A DNA stretch of 64,000 nucleotides from Neoarius graeffei (GCF_027579695.1 NC_083582.1:29466464-29530463); one strand, 5' to 3'; positions 1 through 11,566 are shown, counted from the first letter of the stretch. The notes: generated from the sequence alone by a model not told the origin. Numbers and translations: made by a program.

Positions 1-113
1 ATTTGTATGAAGTGCTGGACAGCAGAGTGAAACTTGGGAGAGGAAACCTGATCCTGTCTCGGTTACTGTCTGTGTACACTGAAGGATGGGAAGTGTTTAA
101 CATCACACAGATG
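1..113 (+). CDS. admp: admp, internal coding exon (propeptide), 5' end outside window
   Basis: Reading from base 3 gives an uninterrupted TGF-beta propeptide segment ending FNITQM, followed by a good donor (ATG|GTGAGT) after base 113, phase 0. The next exon in phase starts at 14971 (VTKWILNSS...), giving the usual BMP-type arginine-poor prodomain strand 'F-N-I-T..V..W'. ADMP is a secreted BMP-family ligand that helps pattern the dorsoventral axis in the fish and frog organizer. The assignment to admp rests on the mature domain in the last exon; this exon alone shows only a BMP/GDF prodomain. The upstream exon(s) and signal peptide are not in the window. Confidence 0.8.
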
Positions 114-244
114 GTGAGTTACATGCACTTACTCTCACACAGATTCACAAAGATATCAGTGATTGTTCTGTAACACCCCCTTTGGTGGACATGCTTGTAT
201 CACAGCTTGTAAACACTTTCAGAATTTCCTTAGCCTAATTCCAT

Positions 245-565
245 CCATCCATCACCTGTAGCTGCTTATCCTGTACAGTGTTGCAGGTAAGCTGCAGCCT
301 ATCCCAGCTGACTATGAGTGAGAGGTGGGGTACACCCTGGACAAGTCGCCAGATCTAACACATAGAGACAAACAATCATTCACACTCACACCTACCCACC
401 AGTTAGCCTAACCTGCATGTCTTTGGACTGTGGGGGAAACCCACACAGACACAGGGAGAACATGCAAACTCCACACAGAAAGGAGTCCCTCGTCGGCCGC
501 TGGGTTTGAACCCAGGACCTTCTTGCTGTAAGGCGACAGTGCTAACCACTACACCATCATGCTTT
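245..565 (-). mobile_element. tRNA-derived SINE, old full-length copy
   Basis: Read on the minus strand it has the family order seen across the window: the GGTGTAGTGGTTAGC box A, a GGTTC(G/A)A box B, the fish-SINE core TTTCTGTGTGGAGTTTGCATG, and a 3' part matching 'agctgggataggct'. It is the first repeat inside admp intron 1 and is clearly diverged from the younger copies. The 3' tail is ATGGATGG-like rather than GAGAT. Confidence 0.8.
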
Positions 566-606
566 CCTAGCCTAATTCCAAGGGATCAGGGGTGTCCAAA
601 CCTTTA

Positions 607-716
607 GACAGCATGGTGGTGTAGTGGTTAGCATTGTCGCCTCACAGCAAGGCTCCAGTGACTGACGGGGGCCTTTCTGTGTGGAGTTTGCATGTTCTCC
701 CTGTGTTTGTGTGGGC
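607..716 (+). mobile_element. SINE fragment (5' head and core only)
   Basis: It matches box A (GGTGTAGTGGTTAGC) through the core TTTCTGTGTGGAGTTTGC and then stops where the THAP-type transposon begins near 722. Box B is damaged. It was probably cut by that insertion or by deletion. Confidence 0.7.
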
Positions 717-1767
717 TAATAGCCCCCAAGCATAACTACGTCATCACTTGTTTATCACAATGCATTATGGGGGATAGCCAGGGTTGGTAGTTGTGCAATA
801 TAGCGGATGCTAGATTAATTTTATGTGAGAGTAGCAATTTTGCAGTGCTCTGTTGTGGAAGACAATGAAATTGGTGACTTAAAGAGATGGATAACATGTT
901 GAGGGTTTACAGCAGGAAAACCTGAATCCAAATCAAGCTTGGTGAGAAGGTAAGACATAAATGACAAGAATTTGTACAGCCTAGAGATTGACTGAGTCTA
1001 CCACACTGTACAACATCAAATCTCAGAATGTCGTATTAAGACATTTATAAATGAGTGATTAGTTAAATAAAACTTGATATCAGGAAACATTATTGAAAAA
1101 AAATCTTTGGAAACCCACTGATCTGCTGTGTCATGTTCAGTATAAATGCATTTACTTCAATAAATGCTGCTAGTGAGGTACACTGCGGTATAGTGGTTAG
1201 CATACATACCCGGAAGAGAACTCTTCATGGTTTGGGAGTTTTATCGGTCCAATAGGCTCTTAAGGCTGCCGAGTGCTTCGGTACATTAAAAGGCAAAGGC
1301 TGAAGAATGCTTCTTCATTTTAGAGGCTTTGGAATATCACTAGTTTCAGACAATGAACAGTGTTGATTGTTATAATCTTCTATAACCAAAGGCCATTCCG
1401 CAGACCATGGAAATACTGCTGGGTCACAGTTTAAAGTGCATATCACAAGTAAATTCAGGAGCAAGATCAATGTAATTCTCCTATTTTATATTAAACTTTG
1501 GTCAAATATCTGTCACATTTTGCATTTTGTGCAATTTTTTTTACCTTGCGCAATACCAGAAAAATTCAGTTGAAATCAAGCCATTTGAGGTGAATTCATC
1601 TGCCTCTGAAAAAACTTGGCATGTGGATTTCCCGGCAAACATTGATTTTCGTGACGTCACGTGCGGGACGCTTCCTTCTGAATCCTACATCAGCGCTGCT
1701 TTGTTTATGAGAAAACGACCTGGTGGTTTTCTGCAAATTTCTTCAACGTTATCACGTAATTATTAAA

Positions 1768-1881
1768 ATGGTTAACAGATATATCGTAGGAGGGTGTAGC
1801 AACACCAATCATGATGGGATTAGTACTCATCATTTTCCAAAAGACAGGACAATGAGAGAGAAATGGGAGCACTTCATGTGA
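1768..1881 (+). pseudogene. THAP zinc-finger N-terminus, prematurely stopped
   Basis: From the ATG the frame reads MVNRYIVGGCSNTN, then HFPKD..MREKWEHFM and a TGA. This matches the start of a C2CH THAP domain (G-C-S-x..., F-P-K-D, R-x-K-W). The second half (C/H ligands, AVPTIF-like end) is absent after the stop, so it is a remnant. A CG-rich stretch with TGACGTCACGTG lies about 110 bases upstream and may be the old promoter. Confidence 0.55.
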
Positions 1882-2242
1882 GGACCAAGCAGAGCCGAGA
1901 AAAAGACAAAGAAAATTGGCGATTCACAAGTTGACTGTTGCCAGGGTAAGAAATAAGAGAGACTATAGTCTAAATTAGGTGTTCCTGTGTTTGTGTGGTA
2001 CACGGATAATGTAATTTATTGACAAACACAAAAGTAAACAACACGAAAGCGCTGGGCAATAATACACTTACTTCACATGTATCACGGGATATGCGTGTCA
2101 GGGCTTGAGATCTTGGGACCTGTCAAACACATTAACTGTACATACAACCCTGTTTAGCCAATTCCATGTGTGTAGCTTATGAAATCTTTCTCCTACAGTA
2201 GCCAGTACTCTTCTAAATGAAGAAATATATAAATACATAATA

Positions 2243-3833
2243 CAGTGCTGTTTGAAGGTTTGTGAACCCTTTAGAATTTCCTATATTTCTGCATAAATAT
2301 GACCTAAAACATCATCAGATTTTCACACAAGTCCTAAAAGTAGATAAAGAGAACCCAGTTAAACAAATGAGACAAAATATTATACTTGGTCATTTATTTA
2401 TTGAGGAATATGATCCAATATTACATATCTGTGAGTGGCAAAAGTATGTGAACCTTTGCTTTCAGTATCTGGTGTGACCCCCTTGTGCAGCAATAACTGC
2501 AACTAAACATTTCCGGTAACTGTTGATCAGTCCTGCACACCGGCTTGGAGGAATTTTAGCCCATTCCTCCGTACAGAACAGCTTCAACTCTGGGATGTTG
2601 GTGGGTTTCCTCACATGAACTGCTCGCTTCAGGTCCTTCCACAACATTTTGATTGGATTAAGGTCAGGACTTTGACTTGGCCATTCCAAAATATTAATTT
2701 ATTCTTTTTTAACCATTCTTTGGTGGAATGACTTGTGTGCTTATGGTCGTTGTCTTGCTGCATGACCCACCTTCTCTTGAGATTCAGTTCATGGACAGAT
2801 GTCCTGACATTTTCCTTTAGAATTCGCTGGTATAATTCAGAATTCATTGTTCCATCAATGATAGCAAGCTGTCCTGGCCCAGATGCAGCAAAATAGGCCC
2901 AAACCATAATAATACCACCACCAAGTTTCACAGATGGGATAAGGTTCTTATGCTAGAATGCAACGTTTTCCTTTCTCCAAACATAACGCTTCTCATTTAA
3001 ACCAAAAAGTTCTATTTTGGTCTCATCCGTCCACACAACGTTTTTCCAATAGCCTTCTGGCTTGTCCACGTGACCTTTAGCAAACTGCAGATGAGCAGCG
3101 ATGTTCTTTTTGGAGAGCAGTGGCTTTCTCCTTGCAACTCTGCCATGCACACCATTGTTGTTCAGTGTTCTCCTGATGGTGGACTCATGAACATTAACAT
3201 TAGCCAATGTGAGAGAGGTCTTCAGTTGCTTAGAAGTTACCCTGGGGTCCTTTGTGACCTTGCCGACTATTACACACCTTATTACACACGACCACTCCTG
3301 GGGAGGGTAACAATGGTTTACCTTGAATTTCCTCCATTTGTACACAATCTGTCTGACTGTGGATTGGTGGAGTCCAAACTCTTTAGAGATGGTTTTGTAA
3401 CCTTTTCCAGCCTGATGAGCATCAACAACGCTTTTTCTGAGGTCCTCAGAAATCTCCTTTGTTCATGCCATGATGCACTTCCACAAACATGTGTTGTGAA
3501 GATCAGACTTTGATAGATCCCTGTTCTTTAAATAAAACAGGGTGCCCACTCACACCTGATTGTCATCCCATTGATTGAAAACACCTGACTCTAATTTCAC
3601 CTTCAAATTAACTGCTAGAGGTTCACATACTTTTGCCACTCACAGATATGTAATATTGGATCATTTTCCTCAATAAATAAATGACCAAGTATAATATTTT
3701 TGTCTCATTTGTTTAACTGGGTTCTCTTTTTTCTACTTTTAGGACTTGTGTGAAAACCTGATGATGTTTTAGGTCATATTTATGCAGAAATATAGAACAT
3801 TCTAAAGGGTTCACAAACTTTCAAGCACCCCTG
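2243..3833 (-). mobile_element. Tc1/mariner element, family 1, copy A (long TIR)
   Basis: It is bounded by TA dinucleotides and by terminal repeats of about 200 bases starting CAGTG(C/G)TG(C/T)TTGAAAG. The transposase lies on the minus strand. Its insertion splits the THAP transposon, so it is the younger of the two. This same family occurs five more times in the window (5902, 33513, 48630, 56118 and their nested parts). Confidence 0.9.
2462..3471 (-). pseudogene. Tc1 transposase, copy A, inactivated
   Basis: Compared with the 340-aa ORF at 12181..13203, this copy has a stop at codon 3 (CGA to TGA), a deletion replacing the SGRPTKITPR region, and a frameshift near 2935. The second catalytic residue (QQD) remains, but the third is changed: NPIKMLW instead of NPIEMLW. 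It cannot make active transposase. Confidence 0.85.
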
Positions 3834-4199
3834 TAGTAATTAGAAAAAATATGATTTATGTAACAATAGATAGATGTGCATTGATATATGAATCCATGGG
3901 TTTAGAAGCTCAGGCGATAATTCCATATTTCAATGCAAAATCGCTAGCTGCTAAACTTGGTCTACACAGACCATGCACTGAACCCATGCAAGCTCTCTCA
4001 GCCTGCTGGCGGATCCGCACGTGATGTCACGAATCTGGCTCCAGACTCCCTTGGGATTTTTCCAGACGCGTTTTGTTATTTTATTTTTTTCTGCTGTAGA
4101 CAGTTGGCCTTGTGCAAAATTACCCTTCTGGATGAGTGTGTAAAGGGACATACTTTCATATAAAAAAACTTGGTCCAGGATATGCACTTTAAGTACATC

Positions 4200-4390
4200 T
4201 TTTTCCCACCAGAGAAATGTAAGCTACAAACACTTGTCCATTTCGATTCAGTTCGAAGGTTTTCATTATGGATTAAACTTATCCATTTATTTCTACTCTT
4301 CTCCTCAACTGGCAGCTGATAAAAGCTCAAACTAGGTGTTCTCTTTGTTGTGGAGACACAGTAAGGCACATAGCAATTCACTTTAGGCAT
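4200..4390 (-). pseudogene. THAP zinc-finger domain (transposon-derived)
   Basis: The minus-strand frame begins MPKVNCYVPYC and continues ...LSFYQLPVEEKSRNKWI...VCSLHFSGGKK. This is an almost complete THAP module: Cys-x4-Cys, F-x-x-P, R-x-K-W, and the C-x2-H pair in VCSLHF. The ATG sits about 120 bases inside the right end of the 722..4512 element. The frame runs into non-matching sequence after 4200, so only the DNA-binding domain is left. Confidence 0.6.
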
Positions 4391-4517
4391 GGTTAAAACT
4401 GGTTAGACAGAATAATGCAGTTTTTAACAAAGGCAAAAGTAAACAATATAGCAGAGCTGACCCTGGATATCATCCATAATGCATTGCTGTAAACAAGCAA
4501 TAACATAGTCAGGGGTT

Positions 4518-4548
4518 AGGGTTACTGGTTCCTCTAAATTGCCCATAG

Positions 4549-4602
<54 letters not shown>

Positions 4603-4762
4603 CCCAAGCCCAGGAATGGGATGGTTGTCACAGGAAGGGCACCTGGCATAAAACTATGCTCCAATTAATATGACATATGGATCAATAAGGTCCACATGGA
4701 CCCCGACCTGGCAACAAGTGCTGAAGAAGAAGGGGTGTCCAAACTTTTGCATGCAACTGTTC
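4518..4762 (+). mobile_element. 3' half of a SINE with expanded (GT)n
   Basis: The pieces CTCTAAATTG, a long GT run, then 'aagggcacctggcataaaac' and a 'ccccgacctggcaac..gctgaagaag' tail resemble the 3' portion of DANA/mermaid-type fish SINEs. The head with boxes A and B is missing. The GT tract (4550..4601) is a microsatellite grown inside the repeat. Confidence 0.5.
4550..4601. repeat. (GT)n microsatellite
   Basis: About 26 uninterrupted GT units. Confidence 0.95.
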
Positions 4763-5116
4763 AAATTTAATTTTTGACCATCTTCAGCTGTCAAAACAAG
4801 CTCAAACCAACCAACCAGTATGATCTGTTAAATGCTTCATGTTATTTTTCTTTACCAGGCCCTCAGTCACTGATGATCAATTCATCCATTCACAAGCTCA
4901 CAATGAATCCTAGTAGGTTTTTTTTTTCTCTCTTTTCAGAATAATTCATTAATTCATAACATTTTATAGCAATGTAAATTTGACCGAATTATTTCCAGAG
5001 TTGTGAAATCTTAATGAATAGATGAATAAGTCTATTCTAGTTAAAATGTGGTTCTGATGATAATGTTTTCTTAGTTGACTCAGTTGATCCATTTTTTTTT
5101 TATTTGGTTGCAGTGG

Positions 5117-5480
5117 GGCGGCACGGTGGTGTAGTGGTTAGCGCTGTCGCCTCACAGCAAGAAGGTCCTGGGTTCGAGCCCCGGGGCTGGCGAGGGCCTT
5201 TCTGTGTGGAGTTTGCATGTTCTCCCTGTGTCCGCGTGGGTTTCCTCCGGGTGCTCCGGTTTCCCCCACAGTCCAAAGACATGCAGGTTAGGTTAACTGG
5301 TGACTCTAAATTGACCGTAGGTGTGAATGTGTCTGTGTCTATGTGTCAGCCCTGTGATGACCTGGCGACTTGTCCAGGGTGTACCCCGCCTTTCGCCCAT
5401 AGTCAGCTGGGATAGGCTCCAGCTTGCCTGCGACCCTGTAGAAGGATAAAGCGGCTAGAGATAATGAGATGAGATGAGAT
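5117..5480 (+). mobile_element. Full-length young SINE with target duplication
   Basis: It starts GGGCGGCACGG, has a tRNA-like head with box A GTGTAGTGGTTAGC and box B GGTTCGAGCCC, the fish-SINE core, and a GATGAGAT-type tail. Perfect flanking duplications GGTTGCAGTGG lie at 5106..5116 and 5481..5491. The head resembles tRNA-Val: the stretch TCGCCTCACA corresponds to its anticodon arm. Confidence 0.92.
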
Positions 5481-6051
5481 GGTTGCAGTGGTGGAAATCT
5501 CAACCCACCATTATCATCATTTTAATAATCAAGAAGTATATTAATCGTCACATTGTATTATTTATCAATTAATCAATCAAATTATTTATTTATTTATTTA
5601 TAGTTATTAGTTTGTCTGACTGCTGCTTTGGGTTTAACTGTGGTTGCTCTGTTAATTAGGCATATAAACAATGTCAACTTGAACCTAATTACAATTAAAT
5701 GAAATTTTATGAATATTGAATTATAGCTCGACAATGAGCCTAATATATCAATCATTATGCTGGTAAGATAAATCTATGGTGGGTTGAAAGAATCCCCCCC
5801 CCCCCCACACACACACACGCTGTTAACTTTTTAAGCATTTATTTCTCTGTCTGCAAAATGCTTGAAAATACTTAATTTGCAGAACATTTGAACATCACAT
5901 ACAGTGGTGCTTGAAAGTTTGTGAACCCTTTATATTTCTGCATAAATATGACCTAAAACATCATCAGATTTTCACACAAGTCCTAAAAGTAGATAAAGAG
6001 AACCCAGTTAAACAAAGGAGACAAAAATATTATACTTGGTCATTTATTTAT

Positions 6052-6405
6052 TGGGCGGCACGGTGGTGTAGAGGTTAGCGCTGTCACCTCACAGCAAGAA
6101 GGTCCGGGTTTGAGCCCCGTGGCCAACGAGGGCCTTTCTGTGCGTAGTTTGCATGTTGTCCGCGTGGGTTTCCTCCGGGTGCTCCAGTTTCCCCCACAGT
6201 CCAAAGGCATGCAGGTTAGGTTAACTGGTGACTCTAAATTGAACGTAGGTGTGAATGGTTGTCTGTGTCTATGTGTCAGCCCTGTGATGACCTGGCGACT
6301 TGTCCAGGGTGTACCCTGCCTTTCGCCCGTAGTCAGTTGGGATAGGCTCCAGCTTGCCTGTGACCCTGTAGAACAGGATAAAATGGCTAGAGATAATGAG
6401 ATGAG
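6052..6405 (+). mobile_element. SINE inserted inside the Tc1 left terminal repeat
   Basis: It has the same family features as the copy at 5117. Target duplication ATTTATTTAT occurs at 6042..6051 and 6406..6415, both from the Tc1 TIR sequence. The insertion postdates this Tc1 copy. Confidence 0.92.
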
Positions 6406-6603
6406 ATTTATTTATCAAGGAAAATGATCCAATAATACATATCTGTGAGTGGCAAAAGTATATGAACCTTTAGGATTAGCAGTTAATTTGAAGGTGAAAT
6501 TAGAGTCAGGTGTTTTCTATCAATGGGATGATATCAGGTGTGAGTGGGCATCCTGTTTTATTTAAAGAACAGGGATCTATCAAGGTCTGATCTCCACAAC
6601 ACG

Positions 6604-7009
6604 TGTAAAACTTCCTGATGTGGGTGGAGCACAGAAGCATGGCAGACGAGAGTTGATATTTGTACGAATATCTTTTTATTCAGCTTTTCAGCTTACTTGC
6701 TTCCATCCATCCATCCATCCATCCATCCATCCATCCATCCATCCATCCATCCATCCATCCATCACTCACTCACTCACTCACTCACTCACTCACTCACTCA
6801 CTCACTCACTCACATGCATTGTGGTTGGGGAGAGAGCTCTCTTTCTCTGCTCTCTCTCTCCTTTTATGCTCCGTCCCTGTCACAAACAGAGACACACACA
6901 CACACACACACACATTAATTGACAGCAGGTGGAATGACTTAGCCACTTACCTTCCCCAACCCCGCCCTCCATTCACAGACTGATGCTTGGCCACGCCCCC
7001 GCTGCCACA
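6604..7009 (-). repeat. 3' LTR (element orientation), expanded by simple repeats
   Basis: It starts TGTAAAACTTCC and ends GCTGCCACA on the + strand, so reversed it runs TGTGG...TTTTACA. It is 55 bases longer than the other LTR because of (CCAT)n and (CACT)n runs at about 6702-6811 and a longer (CA)n. A CT-rich/CA-rich tract with TTTTATGCTCC (about 6863) follows. The purine-rich stretch just inside (reverse complement of about 7010-7024, GGGTGGTGGGGGTA) is the likely polypurine tract. Confidence 0.9.
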
Positions 7010-7029
7010 TACCCCCACCACCCGACTCA

Positions 7030-8614
7030 GGCCGGGGAGCCGTCCGGCCTGAAGCTGACTTCCCCCCCCCGACGGGACAGGAAGTCCGTCACCACCATCT
7101 GCACCCCCGGCCTGTGGATCACCTCGAACTTAAATGGCTGGAGGGCGAGATACCAACGGGTGGTCCGCATATTGGCATCCTTCATGTGGTGGAGACACTA
7201 GAGGGGCGTGTGGTCCGAACAGAGAGTGAAAGGGCGCCCCGGCAGGTAGTATCGGAGGGCGAGGACCACCCACTTGATGGCAAGACACTCCTTCTCGATT
7301 GTGCTGTACCTACTTTCACGCATCAAGAGTTTCCAGCTGATGTACAGCACTGAACGTTCCTCGCCCTCCACCTCCTGGGACAAAACGGCCCCCAGCCCTC
7401 TGTCCGATACATCAGTCTGCAAAATAAATGGGAGAGAGAAGTCAGGGGAGTGTAAAAGTGGCCCCCCCACACAGTGCAGCTTTTACCTCAGAGAAGGCCT
7501 GTTGGCACTGCTCCATCCACTGGACCGGATCTGGAGCCCCCTTTTTAGTGAGATCGTTTAGCGGGCTGGTGACATCCAAATAATTAGGTAGAAACCTACA
7601 ATAATAACCAGCCAGCCCCAAGAACCGTTTCACCTCCTTTTTGGTCTTGGGCTTCGGGCAGGCTGCAATTGCTGTGGTCTTGTTAATTTGGGGACGCACC
7701 TGCCCATGGCCCAAGTGGAACCCTAGATACCATACTTCCACCCACCCAATCGCACACTTTTTTGGGTTAGCTGTGAGGACCGCTCGCCTCAGTGACTTTA
7801 GAATGGCCCTCAGGTGTTCCAAGTGCCGCGGCCAATCATTACTGTAGATTACGATGTCGTCTAGATAGGCGGCCGCGTAGGCAGCGTGAGGGCAGAGGAC
7901 CCTGTCCATAAGCCGCTGGAATGTAGCAGGTGCCCCAAACAACCCAAAAGGGAGCGTGACAAATTGGTGTAATCCAAACGGTGTGGAAAATGCCATTTTC
8001 TCTCAGGATAGAGAAGTCAAGGGGATCTGCCAATATCCCTTTGTTAGATCTCATGTTGAATAAAAGCGAGCAGTGCCTAACCGATCAAGCAACTCATCAA
8101 TGCAAGGCATTGGGTATGCGTCAAATTTAGACACTGCGTTGACCTTTCTATAGCCCACACAGAACCAGACCGACCCATCGGTCTTGGGAACCAGGACCAC
8201 TGGGCTGCTCCAGTCACTGTGGGACTCCTCAACTATGCCCATTTCGAGCATGGCCTTGAGTTCGTCCCGAACCACCTTTTTCTTGTGTTCGGGCAAGTGG
8301 TAAGGGCGGCTATGCACTACCACTCCTGGGGTCATTTCGATGTGATGTTCTATGAGGTGGGTACGACCAGGAAGGGGCGAGAACACGTCTGAAAATTCTT
8401 TCTGCAACTTGGCAACCTCCGTGAGTTGGGCTAGTGAGAGGTGGTCTCCACAAGGGACCGGAGTGGTCCGAGATGTTATCTTTTTTACCTCCGGCCCCAG
8501 CTCCACCTTCTCTGGGACTACCGATGCCAACGCCACGGGGACCCCCTCATTCCAGCGTTTTAAAAGGTTGAGGTGGTAGATTTGCAGTACCCCATCCCTA
8601 TCCATTTGCTTCAC
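7030..8614 (-). pseudogene. Reverse transcriptase - RNase H region of the LTR element
   Basis: In order on the minus strand: linker ending RTHLIEHHIEM..., RT block SDWSSPVVLVPKTDGS and CVGYRKVN, motif A DLTKGYWQIPL (8050-8010, preceded by an in-frame TGA), GLFGAPATFQRLMD, the catalytic AYLDDIVIYS, then RNase H with LQTDVSDRGLGAVLSQ and STIEKECLAIKW. The frame continues through PLQWLHHMKDAN..RWYLALQPF to about 7030. At least two stops (around motif A and before MAFSTPFG) and a frameshift near 7450-7470 disable it. Confidence 0.88.
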
Positions 8615-8635
8615 CTCATAGTCAACATCCCCAAC

Positions 8636-9652
8636 TCACTGTGTGACCTCAAAGGGCCCTTGCAACTTGGCGACTAATTTAGAACTCGATGTGGGCAATA
8701 ATACGAGCACTTTGTCTCCCGACGTGAACTCTCTAAGGTGCGTGCCCCTGTCATATAGCCAGCTTTGATGTTCTTGTGCCTGCCATAAATTCTCCTGGGT
8801 TAGGTGCATGAGGGTGTGGAGTTTTGCGTGCAGGTCAAGAACGTACTGGATTTCATTTTTACTCGGTGAATGTCCCTCCTCCCAATTTTCCCGTAGCACA
8901 TCCAGAATGCCACGCAGCTTACGCCCATATAATAATTAGAAGGGAGAAAACCCCGTGGAGGCTTGCGGGACCTCTCGTACTGCGAACAACAGGGGCTCGA
9001 GCCACTTATCCCAATTACATGCATCTTCACTTACGAATTTATGGATTATGTTTTTGAGTGTCTGGTTAAATCGCTCTACTAAGCCATTCGTTTGTGGGTG
9101 ATAAACACTGGTGCGGATAGACTTAATCCCCAGTAACCCATACAGCTCGCACAGTGTGCGTGACATAAACGAAGTGCCTTGGTCTGTCAGGATTTCTTTC
9201 AGAATCCTGACCCAGGAGATAAAGCAGAAGAGCGCTTCCACAATACTGCATGCTGAGATATTGTGGAGAGGCACTACTTCCAGATATCGCATTGCATAGT
9301 CCACTAGAACTAAAATAAAGCGATATCCCCGTGCTGACTGATCTAATGGCCTGACAAGATCCATCCCAATTCGCTCAAACGGGGTCTCAATTAGAGGAAG
9401 AGGGCGCAAACGCACTTTTGGAGTGGCCACGGGATTTACTAATTGGCATTCATGGCATGCTGCACACCACCGACGGACATCCCCGTGAATCCCTGGCCAA
9501 TAGAACTGGGACATTATTCGGGCTAGTGTTTTATCTTGCCCCAAGTGTCCAACCATGGGATTAAAGTGAGCCGCATGGAACACGAGTTCCCTACAGCTCT
9601 TTGGGATTAACAACTGGGTTATTTGTTCCTTGGTTTGAGTGTCCTGCATCAT
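8636..9652 (-). pseudogene. Integrase region of the LTR element (upstream of RT)
   Basis: An H2C2 zinc-binding block (H..H in FHAAHFNPMVGHLG, C-x2-C in CAACHEC) is followed by the DDE core: D in RIGMDLV, D in ILTDQGTSF, and E in NGLVERFNQTLK. A chromo-like/GPY-type C-terminal stretch (YDRGTHLREFTSGDKVLVLLP) reads at 8636..8899. The two frames are separated near 8935 by a stop (YYMG / TAATTA region). Its placement 5' of the RT block is direct evidence for the Gmr1-type order. Confidence 0.88.
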
Positions 9653-9769
9653 TCGGTACAGTTTATTTTTAATAATGGAAAAATAGGGGAAGGTTGTTGC
9701 TGTGCTTGGCTGAAGAGTTTGACCATTGATTACTCTTACTTGGTCAAACGCATGCTGCAGAGTCTCGTC

Positions 9770-10372
9770 TCATGACTGCTCTAGTGGGGAATCCCTGAGA
9801 GAGGGAGGAAGAGCGGGCTGCTCCTCACTCTGTTGCGGTGTTGATGTAGATGGCTCTGCGACAGCTTCTCCAGTCAATGCCACACCAGGACCTTCCCATG
9901 ACCTACTAGTGCAGGACCTACTGCATGTTAAATATCCCATTAGGTTTTTAAATCCTGGCCAGTCAGTACCCAAAATCAACGAGTGGGTGAGACGGGGACT
10001 AACCGCCACCTTTATTCTATGCATTTGGCCCTGGAATAGAATTTAGACAGACACTAGAGGGTAATGGTGAACATCCCCGTGCACACACAACACTTTCACT
10101 GCTTGTGCTCCCCCCAATGCCTCACCTTGAACCAGGCATTGGTGCATTGAGGTCTGATTACAACCAGAATCCACCAAAGTGTGATATGTAGCCCCTTGAA
10201 TACTCACTGGTATGCAATACGTTCCGGCCTGATCAGGGGCAGTTTCTGGCACATCAGGGATCCAGATTACAGCACCCACCTCCCTTGCGGAGCTCTGACC
10301 TTGGAGATGCTCCGATGCCGCGCCAACACACCAGCCCAGGCTTTCCCTCTGCACTGTTGTTATGGGTGTCAC
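9770..10372 (-). pseudogene. Aspartic protease region of the LTR element
   Basis: The frame contains the retropepsin active-site block YHTLVDSGCNQTSM (DSG in place of the usual DTG/DSG) and, after a stop near 10042, the typical protease end LILGTDWPGFKNL. Linker sequence rich in Ser, Pro and Glu follows. It is broken by a stop, so inactive in this copy. Confidence 0.75.
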
Positions 10373-11049
10373 TCACCTGAGGGGGAGACAACACAGACAC
10401 AGGAGAGGGAGAGGGGAGGACACCATAGGTGCAACGGGCTGGCTGGGGAGGGGCCAGCCGCCGCCTCCGTGGCAGGGGAATGGGGTGGGGAGGGGGGCGA
10501 GAGACAGGGGGAGAAAAGAGAGAGAGAGAAGAGAAGCGAGGGGAGATGCCTTGTCTGCCTACTGTCAGAGCCACCTCCAGATGGTCCTCCGCCAGCTCGA
10601 TGGCTCGCTCCAGCGACGCCAGGTGATGACACTGGACCCATTCCGCTGTTCCTTCCAGAAGTCAAAAGACAAACTGCTCCAGTGCCACCAGATAGATGAT
10701 CTCATCGCCGTCGCGGTTTTCCGCCCTCAGCCAGTGCTGGCAGGCGTCCCGGAGTTGCTGGCCTAATGCAAATGGCTAGCCGACTTCCTCCAAGGCCAGC
10801 ATCCGGAAGCGCTGGCGATGTTGCTCTGGGGAGTGGCCGAGCCACTGCATGATGGCTTTTGTTAGGTCAGTGTAGACCAGCCGTCTGTCAGCAGGGAGCT
10901 GCTGCACTGCGAGCTGTGCCTCACCAGTCAGGAGCGGGAGAAGACGCGCTGCGTGCTGCTCCTGCGGCCACCCCCATGCCTCGGCTGCTTGCTCGAAAAG
11001 AATGAGGAACACTTCTGGATCGTCCTGCGGTCCCCTCTTTTGCCCCTTT

Positions 11050-11566
11050 TCCACCAAAGCAGTTCCAGGGCTGGTTCGGGGCCAGTGCTTAGTTTGGAAC
11101 CGGGTTTTCTGTTTCCACTGACAAAGAACTGGCTCTGGGGCCAGAAAAAATGGTTCCAGGCTAGCACCAACTCTCTGCTGGGCCAGAGGAAAGAACCGCT
11201 TACATCAGCGGGGGGGGGGCGGAGTTGTTAAGACCGACAACAATAACAAGACCGCGAAAGATCGCCATTTTTAAGCGACGAGAAGCAGCAGCTGTACAAA
11301 CGTGATGTCATCCATTATTATTATTATTATTATTGTTGTTGTTGTTGCTGCTGCTTCTTCCGCGTTGTTTTTGCTTCAATATTCGCGCCAAGGTTTATGC
11401 AAACGTAGCGATGTAACTGATGTATACAGCGATGTAATGACGTATACAGCAACATAACTGACGTATACAGCGACGTAATGACGTGTCTTCTCTTAGCACC
11501 GCAAGCGATGGAAAAGCAAGCTGGTTCTCAGCTGGCTCGCAAGTTGAACGAGTTGTGAACCAGCAC
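11050..11566. mobile_element. Unclassified non-autonomous DNA element inside gag
   Basis: This stretch has no homology to Gag and interrupts its frame. It begins near CCACCAAAGCAGTTCC and ends near GTGAACCAGCAC. It includes repeated GGTTC/GAACC blocks near the ends, a (ATT)n(GTT)n run at 11315-11350, and four copies of a GACGTATACAGCGACGTAA-like unit (about 11405-11485). No convincing terminal repeats or target duplication could be fixed by eye, so class and limits are approximate. Confidence 0.5.

Larger units (their letters stand above)
722..4512. mobile_element. Decayed THAP-containing DNA transposon, split by a Tc1 insertion
   Basis: The two ends carry similar inverted sequence of about 60 bases: 722-775 (CCCC..AGCATAACTACGTCA..., CAATGCATTATGG) and the reverse complement of about 4455-4512 (CCCCTGACTATGTTATTG, CAATGCATTATGG). 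Inside are two THAP zinc-finger reading frames facing each other (1768 on +, 4390 on -). A Tc1 copy fills 2243..3833. THAP domains occur in P-like and in YqaJ/ISL2EU-type transposons; the family cannot be fixed from this decayed copy. The outer limits and the target duplication are not certain, and two overlapping elements are possible. Confidence 0.45.

Noticed and set aside
5114-5190. tRNA-Val-like sequence with boxes A and B as a tRNA gene
   Set aside because: The cloverleaf cannot be closed (acceptor stem and 3' half lost) and it is followed by the SINE body.
5104-5415. Recurrent ORFs with 'FLRVLRFPPQSKDMQVRLTGDSK'
   Set aside because: The same peptide appears wherever the SINE occurs; it is a reading frame through the SINE core.
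6620-6983. Three overlapping ORFs of Ser/His/Ile-Pro repeats
   Set aside because: They are translations of (CATC)n and (CACT)n simple repeats within an LTR, not genes.
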